DNA of 64,000 nucleotides from positions 3,510,020 through 3,574,019 of the forward strand of contig CP070643.1 of NCBI GenBank assembly GCA_020354125.1, given 5' to 3'. Within the stretch, counting starts at the first letter, position 1. Every line of letters begins with the position of its first letter. This stretch comes from Betaproteobacteria bacterium. GTDB taxonomy: Bacteria > Pseudomonadota > Gammaproteobacteria > Burkholderiales > Eutrophovitaceae. A program made the position numbers and the translations under genes. The notes under the pieces are model-generated. The model did no database searches. It worked only from the letters and a program-made list of their open reading frames with translations, and had not been told where the DNA came from. Shown one piece after another: positions 26,236 through 35,872 of the stretch.

Positions 26236-27681
26236 TCACGTCTCCAGCACCCAGGTGTCTTTGGTGCCGCCGCCTTGCGATGAGTTGACCACCAGTGAAC
26301 CTTCACGTAGTGCGACGCGCGTCAGTCCGCCAGGCACGATGTGCACATCGCTGCCGGACAGAACGAACGGCCGCAGATCGACATGGCGCGGTGCGATGCC
26401 TTCATCGACGAATGTCGGGCAGGTTGACAGTGCCAGCGTCGGCTGCGCGATGTATCGGCCGGGATTCGCCTTAATCTGCTCGCGAAAGCGCTCGAGCTGC
26501 TCCTTGCTGGCCTTCGGCCCGATCAGCATGCCGTAACCACCGGCGCCGTGAACCTCTTTGACGACCAGTTCGCTCAGATGCTCGAGTGTGTACGCCAGGT
26601 CGTCCGGGTTGCGCAGAATGCGGGTTGGAACATTATTGAGGATCGGCTCCTCATCGAGATAGAAGCGGATCATTTCCGGCACGTAGGGGTAGATCGATTT
26701 GTCGTCAGCGACACCGGTGCCAATAGCATTGGCGATGGTGACGTGGCCGGCGCGATATGCGGCGAGCAGGCCCGGCACGCCGAGGGCTGAATCCTGACGA
26801 AACGCCAGTGGATCGAGAAAATCGTCGTCGATACGGCGGTAGATCACATGCACCGGTTGCGGGCCACGCGTGGTCAGCATGAACACGAAGCCGTCACGTA
26901 CCATCAGGTCCTTGCCCTCAACCAGTTCGATGCCCATTTGCTGAGCGAGAAAAGCATGCTCGAAATAGGCACTGTTGTAGGCGCCGGGGGTGAGCAGCAC
27001 GACGGTCGGCTCAAGGACTTCGGCGGGTGCAACACTGCGCAAATTATCGAGCAGGATGTCGGGATAATGCTCGATCGGCTCAACGGCGTAGCGCGCGAAT
27101 AACTCGGGAAACAGGCGCATCATGACGTTGCGATCTTCCAGCATGTAAGACACACCGGAAGGCACGCGCAGATTGTCCTCGAGCACAAAGAACTCGCCTT
27201 CGTCGGCGCGCACCACGTCAACTCCGGCTATGTGGGCGTAAACGTCACCGGGTACCTCGATGTCCTGCATCTCGGGTCGGTACTGCACGTTGCACAGCAC
27301 GTGCTCGGCGGGAATACGGCCGGCCTTGAGGATTTCCTGCTCATGATAGATGTCGCTCAGAAACGAGTTAAGCGCATTCACGCGTTGCGTAAGACCGCGC
27401 GAAAGTCGGCGCCATTCCACCGCGGTAATGATGCGCGGCACGATATCGAACGGGATGAGGCGCTCGGCACCGGCGTTTTCTCCGTATACGGCAAAGGTAA
27501 TACCCATCCGCCGGAACAGCGTGTCCGCGTCATCGCGTTTTTGCGTGAGACGCTCGTTCGGCATCTCGCTTAGCCAGTCCTGCAGTTGGCGGTAGTGCTG
27601 CCTGGTCTGGCCGCGCCCATCCTGCATCTCGTTGTAGGCAACGTTGGGGGGTGTGGCGGCGGCTGTGTTGCTTTGCATCAT
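26236..27681 (-). CDS. Circularly permuted ATP-grasp ligase of the Anbu operon
   Basis: 481 residues of the CP-ATP-grasp (COG2308) family. Visible markers are [22 protein letters not shown] [40 protein letters not shown], the ATP-grasp lysine segment [17 protein letters not shown], and the C-terminal [14 protein letters not shown]. It is predicted to form an amide bond between a carboxylate and an amine using ATP. It is first in the minus-strand operon. The start is an ATGATG pair (27681 or 27678); a 13-base palindrome lies just upstream and no ribosome site is evident. Confidence 0.93.
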   Translation of the reverse strand: MMQSNTAAATPPNVAYNEMQDGRGQTRQHYRQLQDWLSEMPNERLTQKRDDADTLFRRMGITFAVYGENAGAERLIPFDIVPRIITAVEWRRLSRGLTQRVNALNSFLSDIYHEQEILKAGRIPAEHVLCNVQYRPEMQDIEVPGDVYAHIAGVDVVRADEGEFFVLEDNLRVPSGVSYMLEDRNVMMRLFPELFARYAVEPIEHYPDILLDNLRSVAPAEVLEPTVVLLTPGAYNSAYFEHAFLAQQMGIELVEGKDLMVRDGFVFMLTTRGPQPVHVIYRRIDDDFLDPLAFRQDSALGVPGLLAAYRAGHVTIANAIGTGVADDKSIYPYVPEMIRFYLDEEPILNNVPTRILRNPDDLAYTLEHLSELVVKEVHGAGGYGMLIGPKASKEQLERFREQIKANPGRYIAQPTLALSTCPTFVDEGIAPRHVDLRPFVLSGSDVHIVPGGLTRVALREGSLVVNSSQGGGTKDTWVLET

Positions 27682-27682
27682 C

Positions 27683-27695
27683 GGAATAATATTCC
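27683..27695. promoter_or_regulatory. Palindrome upstream of the Anbu operon start
   Basis: GGAATA-A-TATTCC is a 13-base inverted repeat ending two bases before the ATG of the first operon gene. It could be an operator or part of the promoter, since the usual Shine-Dalgarno spot is occupied by it. Function is not shown. Confidence 0.35.
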
Positions 27696-27894
27696 AAACT
27701 GCTCACCCGGAGAAGCGGCTCGCCAGCTGCTAGCAACTGTTGCAGTTTAATTTGAAAGCGCGTTGCCGTTGGCCTGCTGCCTCGGTCGCTTCGACCGGGA
27801 TGCCTCTTGTACCACGCATGCGCGGTAGAATCGTGTCTTTCCTCGGGACACCTCCCGCGGTCAGCGAAATGCACATAACGAACAAGGAGAAAGC

Positions 27895-29073
27895 ATGGCC
27901 GCTCGCCTGATGACTTTTCTGCTGGCACTGGTCGCCTGCAGTCAGTTGCTGACGGGCTGTGATTGGTCGAAGCCGGAGCCGGCGGCGCCACCACCGCTGC
28001 CGGTAGGCGTGGTCAATGCGGAACGCCGTGACGTGCCTTTGTCTGTCGAGTTGGTGGGTACGACGCGCGGTGCACAGGACGTACCGATTCGCGCGCGCGT
28101 CGAGGGATTTCTCGAGACGATGAATTTTCGCGAGGGCGGATTCGTCAACAAGGGTGATTTGCTCTACACCATCGATCCGCAACCGTTTCAGGCCAAACTG
28201 GTCGAAGCGCAGAGCAGGCTGGCGACGGCTAAAACCAATTTGGTCAAGGCGCAAAGTGATCTGGCCCGCATCAAACCACTTGCCGAGATCGATGCAGTGA
28301 GCCAGCAGGACCTCGATAGTTCAGTGGCGCAGGAAGCTGCGGCACGATCGTCGGTTCAGGCTGCTGAAGCAGCAGTGGAGCTTGCCCGTATCGAACTCAG
28401 CTACACGAAGCTCAGGGCACCGATAGATGGCATGATCGGTTTGTCCAAAGCCAAGCCGGGCGAGTTCGTTGGCCGCGATCCGAATCCGGTTGTTCTGAAT
28501 ACGCTGTCTGACATCGACCCGATCCGGGTGCGCTTTTCCATTTCCGAGCGTGAGTACCTGTTCCTTGCCCGCAACTATATTCAGGGTTCGGGCCTGGACC
28601 GCAAGGATGTGGAAGCCCGCGACGAAATAGGACTGGTTCTGCTTCTTGCCGACGGCAGCGAGCATGAGCACAAAGGCCGCGTCGTCGCCTCGGCCCAGGC
28701 GATCGATCCGGAAACGGGAACCTACGCTGTAGAGGCGGCATTTCCGAATCCAAAGGGTCTTCTCCTGCCCGGCCAGTTTGCCCGCGTGCGCGCGCCATAT
28801 AGCACACTGCGCGGAGCGGTCGTGGTGCCACGGCGCGCCGTGTCGGAGATCCAGGGGCTTTACCGCGTATACGTCGTTGGTAGCGACAACAAAATAGAGG
28901 TGCGCGACGTCCAGCCGGGTCCAATAACCGACAACATGATTGTCATTGAAGCCGGCCTCGGCGGAAGTGAAACAGTTGTCGTTGAAGGTCTGCAGAAAGT
29001 GCGCTCGGGGATGGTCGTCGCTCCATCGCCGGTAAAACCTGCAGCGAAACCGGCAGCTGAGCCGACAGCATAG
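27895..29073 (+). CDS. RND efflux periplasmic adaptor (membrane fusion protein), lipoprotein
   Basis: 392 residues with a lipoprotein signal (lipobox LTGC, Cys22), then the AcrA/MexA-type layout: barrel-sandwich half (RARVEGFLETMNFREGGFVNKGDLLYTID), a coiled-coil hairpin (about 105-175), the second lipoyl half (YTKLRAPIDGMIGLSKAKPGEFV), a beta-barrel and a membrane-proximal domain. It bridges the inner-membrane pump and the outer-membrane channel encoded directly downstream. AAGGAGA precedes the ATG. The C-terminal tail is a PAAKPAAEPTA linker. Confidence 0.93.
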   Translation: MAARLMTFLLALVACSQLLTGCDWSKPEPAAPPPLPVGVVNAERRDVPLSVELVGTTRGAQDVPIRARVEGFLETMNFREGGFVNKGDLLYTIDPQPFQAKLVEAQSRLATAKTNLVKAQSDLARIKPLAEIDAVSQQDLDSSVAQEAAARSSVQAAEAAVELARIELSYTKLRAPIDGMIGLSKAKPGEFVGRDPNPVVLNTLSDIDPIRVRFSISEREYLFLARNYIQGSGLDRKDVEARDEIGLVLLLADGSEHEHKGRVVASAQAIDPETGTYAVEAAFPNPKGLLLPGQFARVRAPYSTLRGAVVVPRRAVSEIQGLYRVYVVGSDNKIEVRDVQPGPITDNMIVIEAGLGGSETVVVEGLQKVRSGMVVAPSPVKPAAKPAAEPTA

Positions 29074-29079
29074 AGCTCA

Positions 29080-32000
29080 ATGGCAGAGTTTTTTGTTCGT
29101 CGGCCAATCGTTGCGATGGTCATCGCAATCATCATCGTGCTCGTCGGCTTAACGTCAATGGGCAGACTGCCCGTCGCGCAATACCCGGAGATTAACCCGC
29201 CGGAAGTGCAGGTTAGCGCGACCTATACCGGCGCGAATGCGGAAGTGGTCGAGCAGTCTGTTGCGACGCCGTTGGAGCAGAAAGTCAACGGCGTCGAGAA
29301 CATGCTGTACATGAAGTCGGTCAATGCAAACGACGGCACGATGAGACTGACGATTTCCTTCGAAGTCGGTTCAGATCTCGATATGTCGAACGTGCTGACC
29401 CAGAATCGCGTTTCCGAGGCGCAAGCCAGCATTCCCGAGGATGTCAAACGTCTTGGCATTACCGTTAAGAAGCAGCTGGCGTTTCCGTTGATGCTGGTCT
29501 CCGTGTACTCGCCTAACGGCAGCTATGACCAGAACTTTCTCAGCAACTACCTGACGATCAACGTACTCGATGAGATCGCGAGGATTCGCGGTGTCGGCCA
29601 GGTGAATGTGTTGGGCGGCAGCGAGTACGCCATGCGTGTGTGGATCAAGCCAGATCAGTTGGCCAAGCTGGGGCTGACCGTTCCAGATATCACCCGGGCT
29701 ATTCAAGAGCAAAACGTCATTACGCCGGCCGGGCAGATTGGCGGTCCGCCTGCGCTTCCCGGCACGGAATTCACCTACACTGTTCGTACCAAAGGCCGCT
29801 TGTCCACGGCCGACGAGTTTGGCGAGGTCATCGTCCGCTCCAACCCCGACGGTTCTCAGGTACGCGTTGCGGATGTTGCCCGCGTCGAACTGGGCACGCA
29901 GACGTATAACGCGGTGACCCGTTTGAATAGCGGGCCGAGTTCTATTCTGGCGATATATCAGTTGCCGGGTGCCAACGGCATTGAGGTCGCCGAGCAAGTG
30001 AAAGCCGCGATGTTGCGCATGGCGCAGGACTTCCCCGACGATCTCGATTATCTGGTGTCGCTTGACACCACCTTGGCAATCGAAGAGGGGATCCGCGAGA
30101 TTATCGTGACACTGTTCCAGGCGGTGGCACTGGTCATTCTCGTCGTGTTCATATTTCTGCAGAACGTGCGTGCGACATTGATCCCGTCGTTGGCAGTTCC
30201 GGTCTCATTGATCGGGACTTTCATAGTGTTTCCGTTTCTCGGTTTTTCCATCAATACGCTGTCGTTACTTGGCCTGGTGTTGGCGATCGGTATCGTCGTC
30301 GACGATGCCATCGTGGTCGTCGAAGCCGTTACCGCCAAGATGGAACAGGGTATGGCGTCAAAGGAAGCGACCATCGCCGCCATGAAGGAGGTGACCGGCC
30401 CGATCATCGCCACTTCGCTGTCGCTGATCGCGGTCTTTGTACCGGTCGCAGCAATGGGCGGCATCACCGGACGCCTTTACCAGCAATTCGCCATCACCAT
30501 CGCGATCTCGGTTGCGATCTCTTCACTGAATGCCTTGACGCTTAGTCCGGCGTTGAGTGCCATGCTGTTGAAGCCGCCATCGCAGCAGAAAGCGAGCTGG
30601 TTGAAACCGTTCTACGATCGGTTCAACGCGTTGTTTCGTGTCGGAACGGAACGCTACGTCGGCGTAACCACGTTTCTGACCAGAAAAACGCTGTTGAGTC
30701 TCGCCATTCTTGGCATGGTGACGGCGCTGATGACGGGCCTGTTTGGCCTTGTACCCGGCGGCTTCGTTCCAGAAGAAGATCAGGGTTACTTTCTGATCAA
30801 TGTTCAGTTACCCGATGCCTCTTCGCTGGAACGTACCGACCAGGTCAGCGCAAAAGTCGAGTCCATTCTGGAAGGGATGCAGGGGATTGACTCGGTGACT
30901 GCGGTTGCGGGATACAGTCTCCTTACATCATCGCTGTCACCGAATAACGCTTTCTTCTTTGTGTCGTTGCAACCATGGGCGGAAAGAGGTGCGCCGGAGT
31001 TGCATGTCAAGGCGATCATAGAGGAACTGAACAAGAAACTGGCTTTCGGCATTCCTGAAGCGATCGCATTTGCCTTCGGGCCACCGGCGATCCCGGGCCT
31101 TGGCACCGGTTCCGGATTCAGCATGATGTTGCAGGATCGTGGCGGTAACAGTCCATCCTATCTGGGCGAACAAGCAGTGCGTTTCATTGAGCAAGCGAGT
31201 GAACGTCCGGAAATCGGCGGCATGATCACGACTTATCGCGCCAACGTTCCGCAGATCTTTGCCGACATAAATCAGAACCAGGTGTTGAAGCTCGGTGTCT
31301 CGCCGGCTGACGTGAACACCACGCTTGGTTCGTTCCTCGGCGGCGCTTACGTAAACGACTTCAATCGATTTGGCCGGTTGTTCAAGGTCTATGTGCAGGC
31401 CGAGCCGGAGTACCGGGCCAAAGCCTCGGACGTACGCTATTTCTACGTCCGGGACAAGCAGGGTGAGATGGTTCCACTGAGTTCGCTGGTCGGTGTATCA
31501 GCAACGCAAGGTCCGGAATACACCAACCGGTTCAATCTTTTCAGGGCGGCAGAGATTACCGGGTCTCCGGCTCCGGGATACAGTTCTGACCAGGCGCTCG
31601 ACGCGCTTGAAGAGGTTGCCGGGCAGGTGTTGCCGACGGACATGTCCTACGCGTGGAACGCGATGAGCTATCAGGAGCGTGCCGCGGCGGGTGCCGGTGG
31701 CCAGGTCTTCGTGCTTGCGCTCATTTTCGTGTTTCTGATTCTGGCGGCCCAGTACGAGAGTTGGTCCACGCCATTTAGTGTTCTACTCGGTACGCCGATC
31801 GCAGTATTCGGTGCCATGCTGGGACTATGGTTCGCAGGTCTGTTTCTTCCTGGCTACGAGAACAATGTGTTTGCGCAGATTGGTTTGGTCATGCTGATTG
31901 GTATGGCCGCCAAGAACGCGATTCTCATTGTCGAATTTGCCAAACTGAAAGCCGAGGAAGGCATGAGTGCGGTGGAAGCCGCGATTTCGGCAGCCCGCGA

Positions 32001-32232
32001 CCGGTTCAGACCGATATTGATGACCGCGTTCTCGTTTATTCTGGGCGTCATACCGCTGTTGATTGCCAGCGGCGCCGGCGCCGAAGCGCGTAAGGTAATG
32101 GGCATGACGGTGTTTGCCGGAATGGCGGCGGCGACCGTCATAGGTGTTCTTCTGGTACCCGCGTTATTTGTTTTCGTAGAGAAGATCAGTGGCCGCAGCA
32201 AGTCATCCAAACCGGCGGACAAGGCGGTATAG
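29080..32232 (+). CDS. RND multidrug efflux permease (HAE1 family)
   Basis: 1050 residues, the full length of AcrB/MexB-type proton antiporters. It starts MAEFFVRRPIVAMVIAI, has large periplasmic loops, and TM4 carries the proton-relay aspartates in GIVVDDAIVVVEAV; TM10 has the lysine in LIGMAAKNAILIVEFAK. The porter, funnel and membrane halves are all present. It expels amphiphilic drugs, solvents or bile-like compounds. The gene begins 6 bases after the adaptor stop and ends one base before the OMF start, so the three are one transcript. No local regulator gene is present. Confidence 0.95.
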   Translation: MAEFFVRRPIVAMVIAIIIVLVGLTSMGRLPVAQYPEINPPEVQVSATYTGANAEVVEQSVATPLEQKVNGVENMLYMKSVNANDGTMRLTISFEVGSDLDMSNVLTQNRVSEAQASIPEDVKRLGITVKKQLAFPLMLVSVYSPNGSYDQNFLSNYLTINVLDEIARIRGVGQVNVLGGSEYAMRVWIKPDQLAKLGLTVPDITRAIQEQNVITPAGQIGGPPALPGTEFTYTVRTKGRLSTADEFGEVIVRSNPDGSQVRVADVARVELGTQTYNAVTRLNSGPSSILAIYQLPGANGIEVAEQVKAAMLRMAQDFPDDLDYLVSLDTTLAIEEGIREIIVTLFQAVALVILVVFIFLQNVRATLIPSLAVPVSLIGTFIVFPFLGFSINTLSLLGLVLAIGIVVDDAIVVVEAVTAKMEQGMASKEATIAAMKEVTGPIIATSLSLIAVFVPVAAMGGITGRLYQQFAITIAISVAISSLNALTLSPALSAMLLKPPSQQKASWLKPFYDRFNALFRVGTERYVGVTTFLTRKTLLSLAILGMVTALMTGLFGLVPGGFVPEEDQGYFLINVQLPDASSLERTDQVSAKVESILEGMQGIDSVTAVAGYSLLTSSLSPNNAFFFVSLQPWAERGAPELHVKAIIEELNKKLAFGIPEAIAFAFGPPAIPGLGTGSGFSMMLQDRGGNSPSYLGEQAVRFIEQASERPEIGGMITTYRANVPQIFADINQNQVLKLGVSPADVNTTLGSFLGGAYVNDFNRFGRLFKVYVQAEPEYRAKASDVRYFYVRDKQGEMVPLSSLVGVSATQGPEYTNRFNLFRAAEITGSPAPGYSSDQALDALEEVAGQVLPTDMSYAWNAMSYQERAAAGAGGQVFVLALIFVFLILAAQYESWSTPFSVLLGTPIAVFGAMLGLWFAGLFLPGYENNVFAQIGLVMLIGMAAKNAILIVEFAKLKAEEGMSAVEAAISAARDRFRPILMTAFSFILGVIPLLIASGAGAEARKVMGMTVFAGMAAATVIGVLLVPALFVFVEKISGRSKSSKPADKAV

Positions 32233-33657
32233 ATGATCCAGTCCCGTAGTCTGATTCTGTTTGTCGCGTCGCTTTCCGGTTGCATGCTTGGACCGGATTA
32301 TCAGCGTCCGGAAATCGAAACGCCGGAGCAGTTTCAGCAGCGTGTCTCCGAAGGCGCCTCGATTGCCAATCTAAAGTGGTGGGAACTGTTTCGCGACCAG
32401 GAGCTTCAGCGCCTGATTGTGGTTGCGTTGGAGCAGAACAAGGATCTGGCAATTGCCACTGCCCGGGTCGAAGAAACGCGTGCCAGACTGGGTTTCGTGC
32501 GGGCTGATCAGTTTCCGCGGGTAGACGGGGTCCTGGACATCAACCGCGGTAACACGGCAGAGCAGTTCATACCGGACGCTGGCGTTCAGAATAGCTACTT
32601 GGTGAGTGCGCAGCTCACTTTCGAGGTTGACTTGTTTGGCAAGCTTCGCCGGCAAACAGAATCAGCTCGACAGGAACTGCTTGCCAGCGAGGAGGCGCGC
32701 CGCACCGTGCTGACTGCGCTGATTTCCGATGTGGCGAGTACCTATTTTCTGTTACGTGATCTCGACCAAAGGCGTGATATCGCGGCGCGCACTCTCGCTT
32801 CGAGACGAGAGTCGACGCGCATCGTCCGCGAGCGATTCAACAAAGGCACGATTCCCAAAATCGACGTCAATCAGGCGGAAATCCAGGAAGCTGATGCAGC
32901 AGCCGCGCTAGCGCGTTTGGAACGTCAGGTCATTGAAACCGAGAATCTGCTCAATGTCCTGCTCGGACGTAACCCCGGGAAAATTGCACGCGGTGAGGCC
33001 ATCGGAAGTCAGCTCATTCCGCCGAGGGTTCCGACCGGTTTGCCTTCCGAATTATTGGAGCGCCGTCCCGACATCCGCACGGCAGAGCGGCAGTTGGCGG
33101 CACAGACTGAACGGATCGGGATTGCCGAAGCGTTGCGATTTCCGTCGCTGGCTCTCACCGCCGACGCCGGCGTTGCGAGCAACGAATTGAATGACTTGGC
33201 TGACAGTAACGCGAATATCTGGAATATTGGTGCTAACTTCTTCGCACCACTTTACAACGCCGGACAGAACAAACGGCGGGTCGAGATCGAGATTGCCCGC
33301 ACCGAGCAGCTTATCAGCGAATATGAATTCACAGTACTGCAGGCGCTGCGCGAAGTAGAAGATGCGTTAGCAGGTGTGCGCACGTTGCGTAGCGAGCTTG
33401 CCGCGCGCCGGGCTCAAAGGGAGGCAGCGCGGAGCGCGGCGTTTTTGTCAAAGGCGCGCTATGACGGGGGTGTGACCAGCTATCTGGAAGTGTTGATCGC
33501 CAACGACTCGCTCTTTCAGGCGGAAAATGCCGTTGTCGCTGTCGAGCGAGCCCGGCTGGTAGCGATCGTCGATTTGTACAAGGCGCTGGGCGGTGGCTGG
33601 TCAGTCCAGCCCACGGCCGGCGCTTCCAGCGCTGAGGCTGGAGACTCCGCGCAATAA
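32233..33657 (+). CDS. Outer-membrane efflux channel lipoprotein (OprM/NodT family)
   Basis: 474 residues with a short lipoprotein signal (LSGC, Cys17 followed by MLGPDYQRP, the typical NodT start). Two repeats of the TolC-type beta-barrel/alpha-barrel follow: LSAQLTFEVDLFGKLR near 120 and NIGANFFAPLYNAGQNKRRV near 330. LLGRNPGKIARG and LLERRPDIRTAERQL are signature blocks. It forms the trimeric exit duct for the pump. The ATG starts immediately at the permease stop. Confidence 0.94.
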   Translation: MIQSRSLILFVASLSGCMLGPDYQRPEIETPEQFQQRVSEGASIANLKWWELFRDQELQRLIVVALEQNKDLAIATARVEETRARLGFVRADQFPRVDGVLDINRGNTAEQFIPDAGVQNSYLVSAQLTFEVDLFGKLRRQTESARQELLASEEARRTVLTALISDVASTYFLLRDLDQRRDIAARTLASRRESTRIVRERFNKGTIPKIDVNQAEIQEADAAAALARLERQVIETENLLNVLLGRNPGKIARGEAIGSQLIPPRVPTGLPSELLERRPDIRTAERQLAAQTERIGIAEALRFPSLALTADAGVASNELNDLADSNANIWNIGANFFAPLYNAGQNKRRVEIEIARTEQLISEYEFTVLQALREVEDALAGVRTLRSELAARRAQREAARSAAFLSKARYDGGVTSYLEVLIANDSLFQAENAVVAVERARLVAIVDLYKALGGGWSVQPTAGASSAEAGDSAQ

Positions 33658-33775
33658 TCCGGCGATCTTCACGGGGCAGACTACCGGTTAGCCTGTATTT
33701 GGAGGAGATTTCGCGGCAAAATGGCGCCTGTGCCGGCGATCAACCATATAGCCAACAATTAATTGAGCGACTGCG

Positions 33776-35254
33776 ATGATGCGGGCGAGTGTGCGTGTTT
33801 TGATGGAACCCTGGATCGTTCTGGTCCGCCGTTATCGGGCGGCAGCGCGTGCGGTGGTGGCGACGCTGATTGTTGCTCTGACAGGCGTGTCGCTGGCGCA
33901 GGTTGGGGAGAGTACTCTGGACAGTGAGTCAAATCTGGACAATGGATTTACTGTCGCACTTGCCGACAAGGAGGCCTACAAACAACCCGCACCGATACTC
34001 TCCTACCAGGAGAGCAAGATATTCATGCTCGGCCGCAGCCACTTCAAGCGTCGTTGGATCGCGCCCATTACGTTCAATGGCGAATGGGGTCTGGGCCCGA
34101 CATTCATTCAGACCCGTTGCAGCGAGTGCCATATCAATAACGGGCGCGGGACGCCGCCAGCGAGCTCCGATGAACAACTGTCAACCATGCTGGTGCGTTT
34201 GAGTTTGCCAGGCAGTGACGAACACGGCGGCCCGCAACCGGACCCGAACTATGGCGATCAGTTTCAGAACAACGCGCTGCAGGCCCAGGAGGTCGACCTG
34301 CGCTATGCGCGTATGTTCGTTCCCGCCGAGGCCAAGTTGTATCTCGACTGGGAAGAGCATTCGGTTTCATTTGCTGATGGCGAGCAGGTGACGTTGAGAA
34401 AGCCACTATTGCGGATTGAAGATCTTGCTTTCGGGCCGCTTGGTGAGGGGGCGATGTTCTCACTTCGCAACACGCCGCCATTAATTGGTCTTGGTCTTCT
34501 CGAAGCGGTCTCCGAAGAAACAGTGCTCGAGATCGCGCAATCGCAGGCGGAACATGGCGTGAATGGCCGGCCCAACTATGTCTGGGATGCGATCGATAAG
34601 CAGCCGGCACTCGGTCGATTTGGCTGGAAGGCGAACACACCGAGCTTGATGCAGCAAACGGCGGGGGCTTTCCTTGGCGATCTGGGCGTGACCTCGTGGG
34701 TCTTTCGTAAAAACAATTGTCCACCGGTTCAGATCGCCTGTCTGAACCAGGATCCGGCCAACGATCCGGAAATCATCGACGCGGACATGGACGATTTCGA
34801 ACTGTGGTTACGCACCCTGGCGGTGCCTGCTCCGCGCGATGTGGACAATCCACAGGTGAAACAGGGAAAGAAATTGTTCAAACAGGCGGGCTGCGATGTC
34901 TGTCACGTTCCGGAGCTAACAACAGCGCCGGAATATCCGGCATTCCCTAAACTTGCCAATCGTACTTTCCGCGCTTACACCGATCTGCTACTGCACGACA
35001 TGGGCAAAGGTCTCGCCGATGGCCGGCCTGACTACCTCGCCAGCGGACGGGACTGGCGCACCACGCCATTGTGGGGCCTGGGGCTGTCGGAAACCGTCAA
35101 CGGCAGCACTGCGTTGCTGCATGACGGCAGGGCGCGCAATGTAACGGAGGCGATTCTCTGGCATGGCGGTGAGGCAGAACAGTCACGCGAGGCATTTCGC
35201 AACATGCCGAAAGCAGATCGTGAAGCGTTGGTGAAATTCGTCGAGTCGATCTAG
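33776..35254 (+). CDS. Di-haem oxidoreductase (DUF1111, putative peroxidase/thiol oxidoreductase)
   Basis: 492 residues with an N-terminal signal (hydrophobic 27-40, cleavage after SLAQ). Two haem c sites are seen: C115-S-E-C118-H119 and C373-D-V-C376-H377. This matches the DUF1111 family of secreted di-haem proteins distantly related to bacterial cytochrome c peroxidases; some are annotated as thiol oxidoreductases. It acts in the periplasm and needs cytochrome c maturation. Family neighbours such as imelysin-like lipoproteins are absent here. The physiological substrate is unknown. Confidence 0.88.
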   Translation: MMRASVRVLMEPWIVLVRRYRAAARAVVATLIVALTGVSLAQVGESTLDSESNLDNGFTVALADKEAYKQPAPILSYQESKIFMLGRSHFKRRWIAPITFNGEWGLGPTFIQTRCSECHINNGRGTPPASSDEQLSTMLVRLSLPGSDEHGGPQPDPNYGDQFQNNALQAQEVDLRYARMFVPAEAKLYLDWEEHSVSFADGEQVTLRKPLLRIEDLAFGPLGEGAMFSLRNTPPLIGLGLLEAVSEETVLEIAQSQAEHGVNGRPNYVWDAIDKQPALGRFGWKANTPSLMQQTAGAFLGDLGVTSWVFRKNNCPPVQIACLNQDPANDPEIIDADMDDFELWLRTLAVPAPRDVDNPQVKQGKKLFKQAGCDVCHVPELTTAPEYPAFPKLANRTFRAYTDLLLHDMGKGLADGRPDYLASGRDWRTTPLWGLGLSETVNGSTALLHDGRARNVTEAILWHGGEAEQSREAFRNMPKADREALVKFVESI

Positions 35255-35294
35255 CTCGGGATTGCAGCCTGACTGCCGTCAACGAGCAAAAGCG

Positions 35295-35317
35295 CTCACC
35301 GCTGAAGGCACAGCGGA
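35295..35317 (+). repeat. Copy of the CTCACCGC intergenic repeat family
   Basis: CTCACCGCTGAAGGCACAGC resembles the copies at 39211 and 39302. These are short dispersed, GA-rich intergenic sequences of unknown function. Confidence 0.5.
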
Positions 35318-35492
35318 CCGTCAGAAAAGAACCAAAAAAGAATTCTTAAGACAAGTTGCGTTGTGCCGAACACATAACACCGCGGAATTGCGGTTCTGCT
35401 AATTCACTTCATGAAACTGAGCAGGGCGTTGAAAAACGTCACGAGCAGCCTTCAGCCGGGCGCGTCAGGAGCGCAGGAACCGGAGTGTATCC

Positions 35493-35725
35493 AGAACCTA
35501 TCTCATGATTGATCACACGACGCGTTACGCCGAGAGCGTGACGACTGCGAGGCAAAAGGTGCAACGGGAGTGTGTTCTAGGCGTAACCCTCCGGGATGGG
35601 ACGAGTTTTCGCTTCCGGCGTTGTTGCTCGCTCCTTGTTTGGGCCGGCCAAACGGCATCGCTCGCGCCTAGCCGAAAACGAAAATCGCCGCCATCGCACG
35701 CGCAAGCAATCATGAGATAGGTTCT
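35493..35725. mobile_element. MITE-like element with 19-bp terminal inverted repeats
   Basis: AGAACCTATCTCATGATTG at 35493-35511 and its exact reverse complement CAATCATGAGATAGGTTCT at 35707-35725 bound a 233-bp segment. It is too short to encode a transposase, and no frame inside resembles a protein. Target-site duplications are not evident. It looks like a non-autonomous miniature element or a large palindromic repeat unit. Confidence 0.72.
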
Positions 35726-35817
35726 AGGAAATACATGAGGATTTCGAGCGCCGTGGCTATTAGAACCGGCGCAAGCCCGGATCAAGGCTGTGCAGTAGTT
35801 TTGCTGCGTGCTGTTAG

Positions 35818-35850
35818 AAAAAAAAGCCGGCGCACTGCGCCGGCTTTTGA
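35818..35850 (-). terminator. Rho-independent terminator of the amidohydrolase gene
   Basis: Stem GCCGGCGC / GCGCCGGC around a three-base loop (35826-35833, 35837-35844), flanked by an A-run on the left and TTTT on the right. Read on the minus strand the long A-run becomes a U-tract right after the stem, fitting termination of the 35873-37405 gene; it could also work from the other side. Confidence 0.85.
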
Positions 35851-35872
35851 ACTTCCGGTAACCCGGAAAGAA

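Larger units (their letters stand above)
35255..35872. other. 618-base intergenic region rich in repeats
   Basis: No credible gene. From left to right it holds a copy of the CTCACCGC repeat family (35295-35317), an A-rich stretch, a 233-bp inverted-repeat element (35493-35725) and a terminator (about 35818-35850). The element is flanked by GGAACCGGAGTGTAT on the left and ATACATGAGGATTTC on the right. Confidence 0.7.

Noticed and set aside
29371..29997. Long reverse-strand frame inside the RND permease gene
   Set aside because: It is antisense to a strongly conserved gene, has no ribosome site and no recognisable protein pattern.
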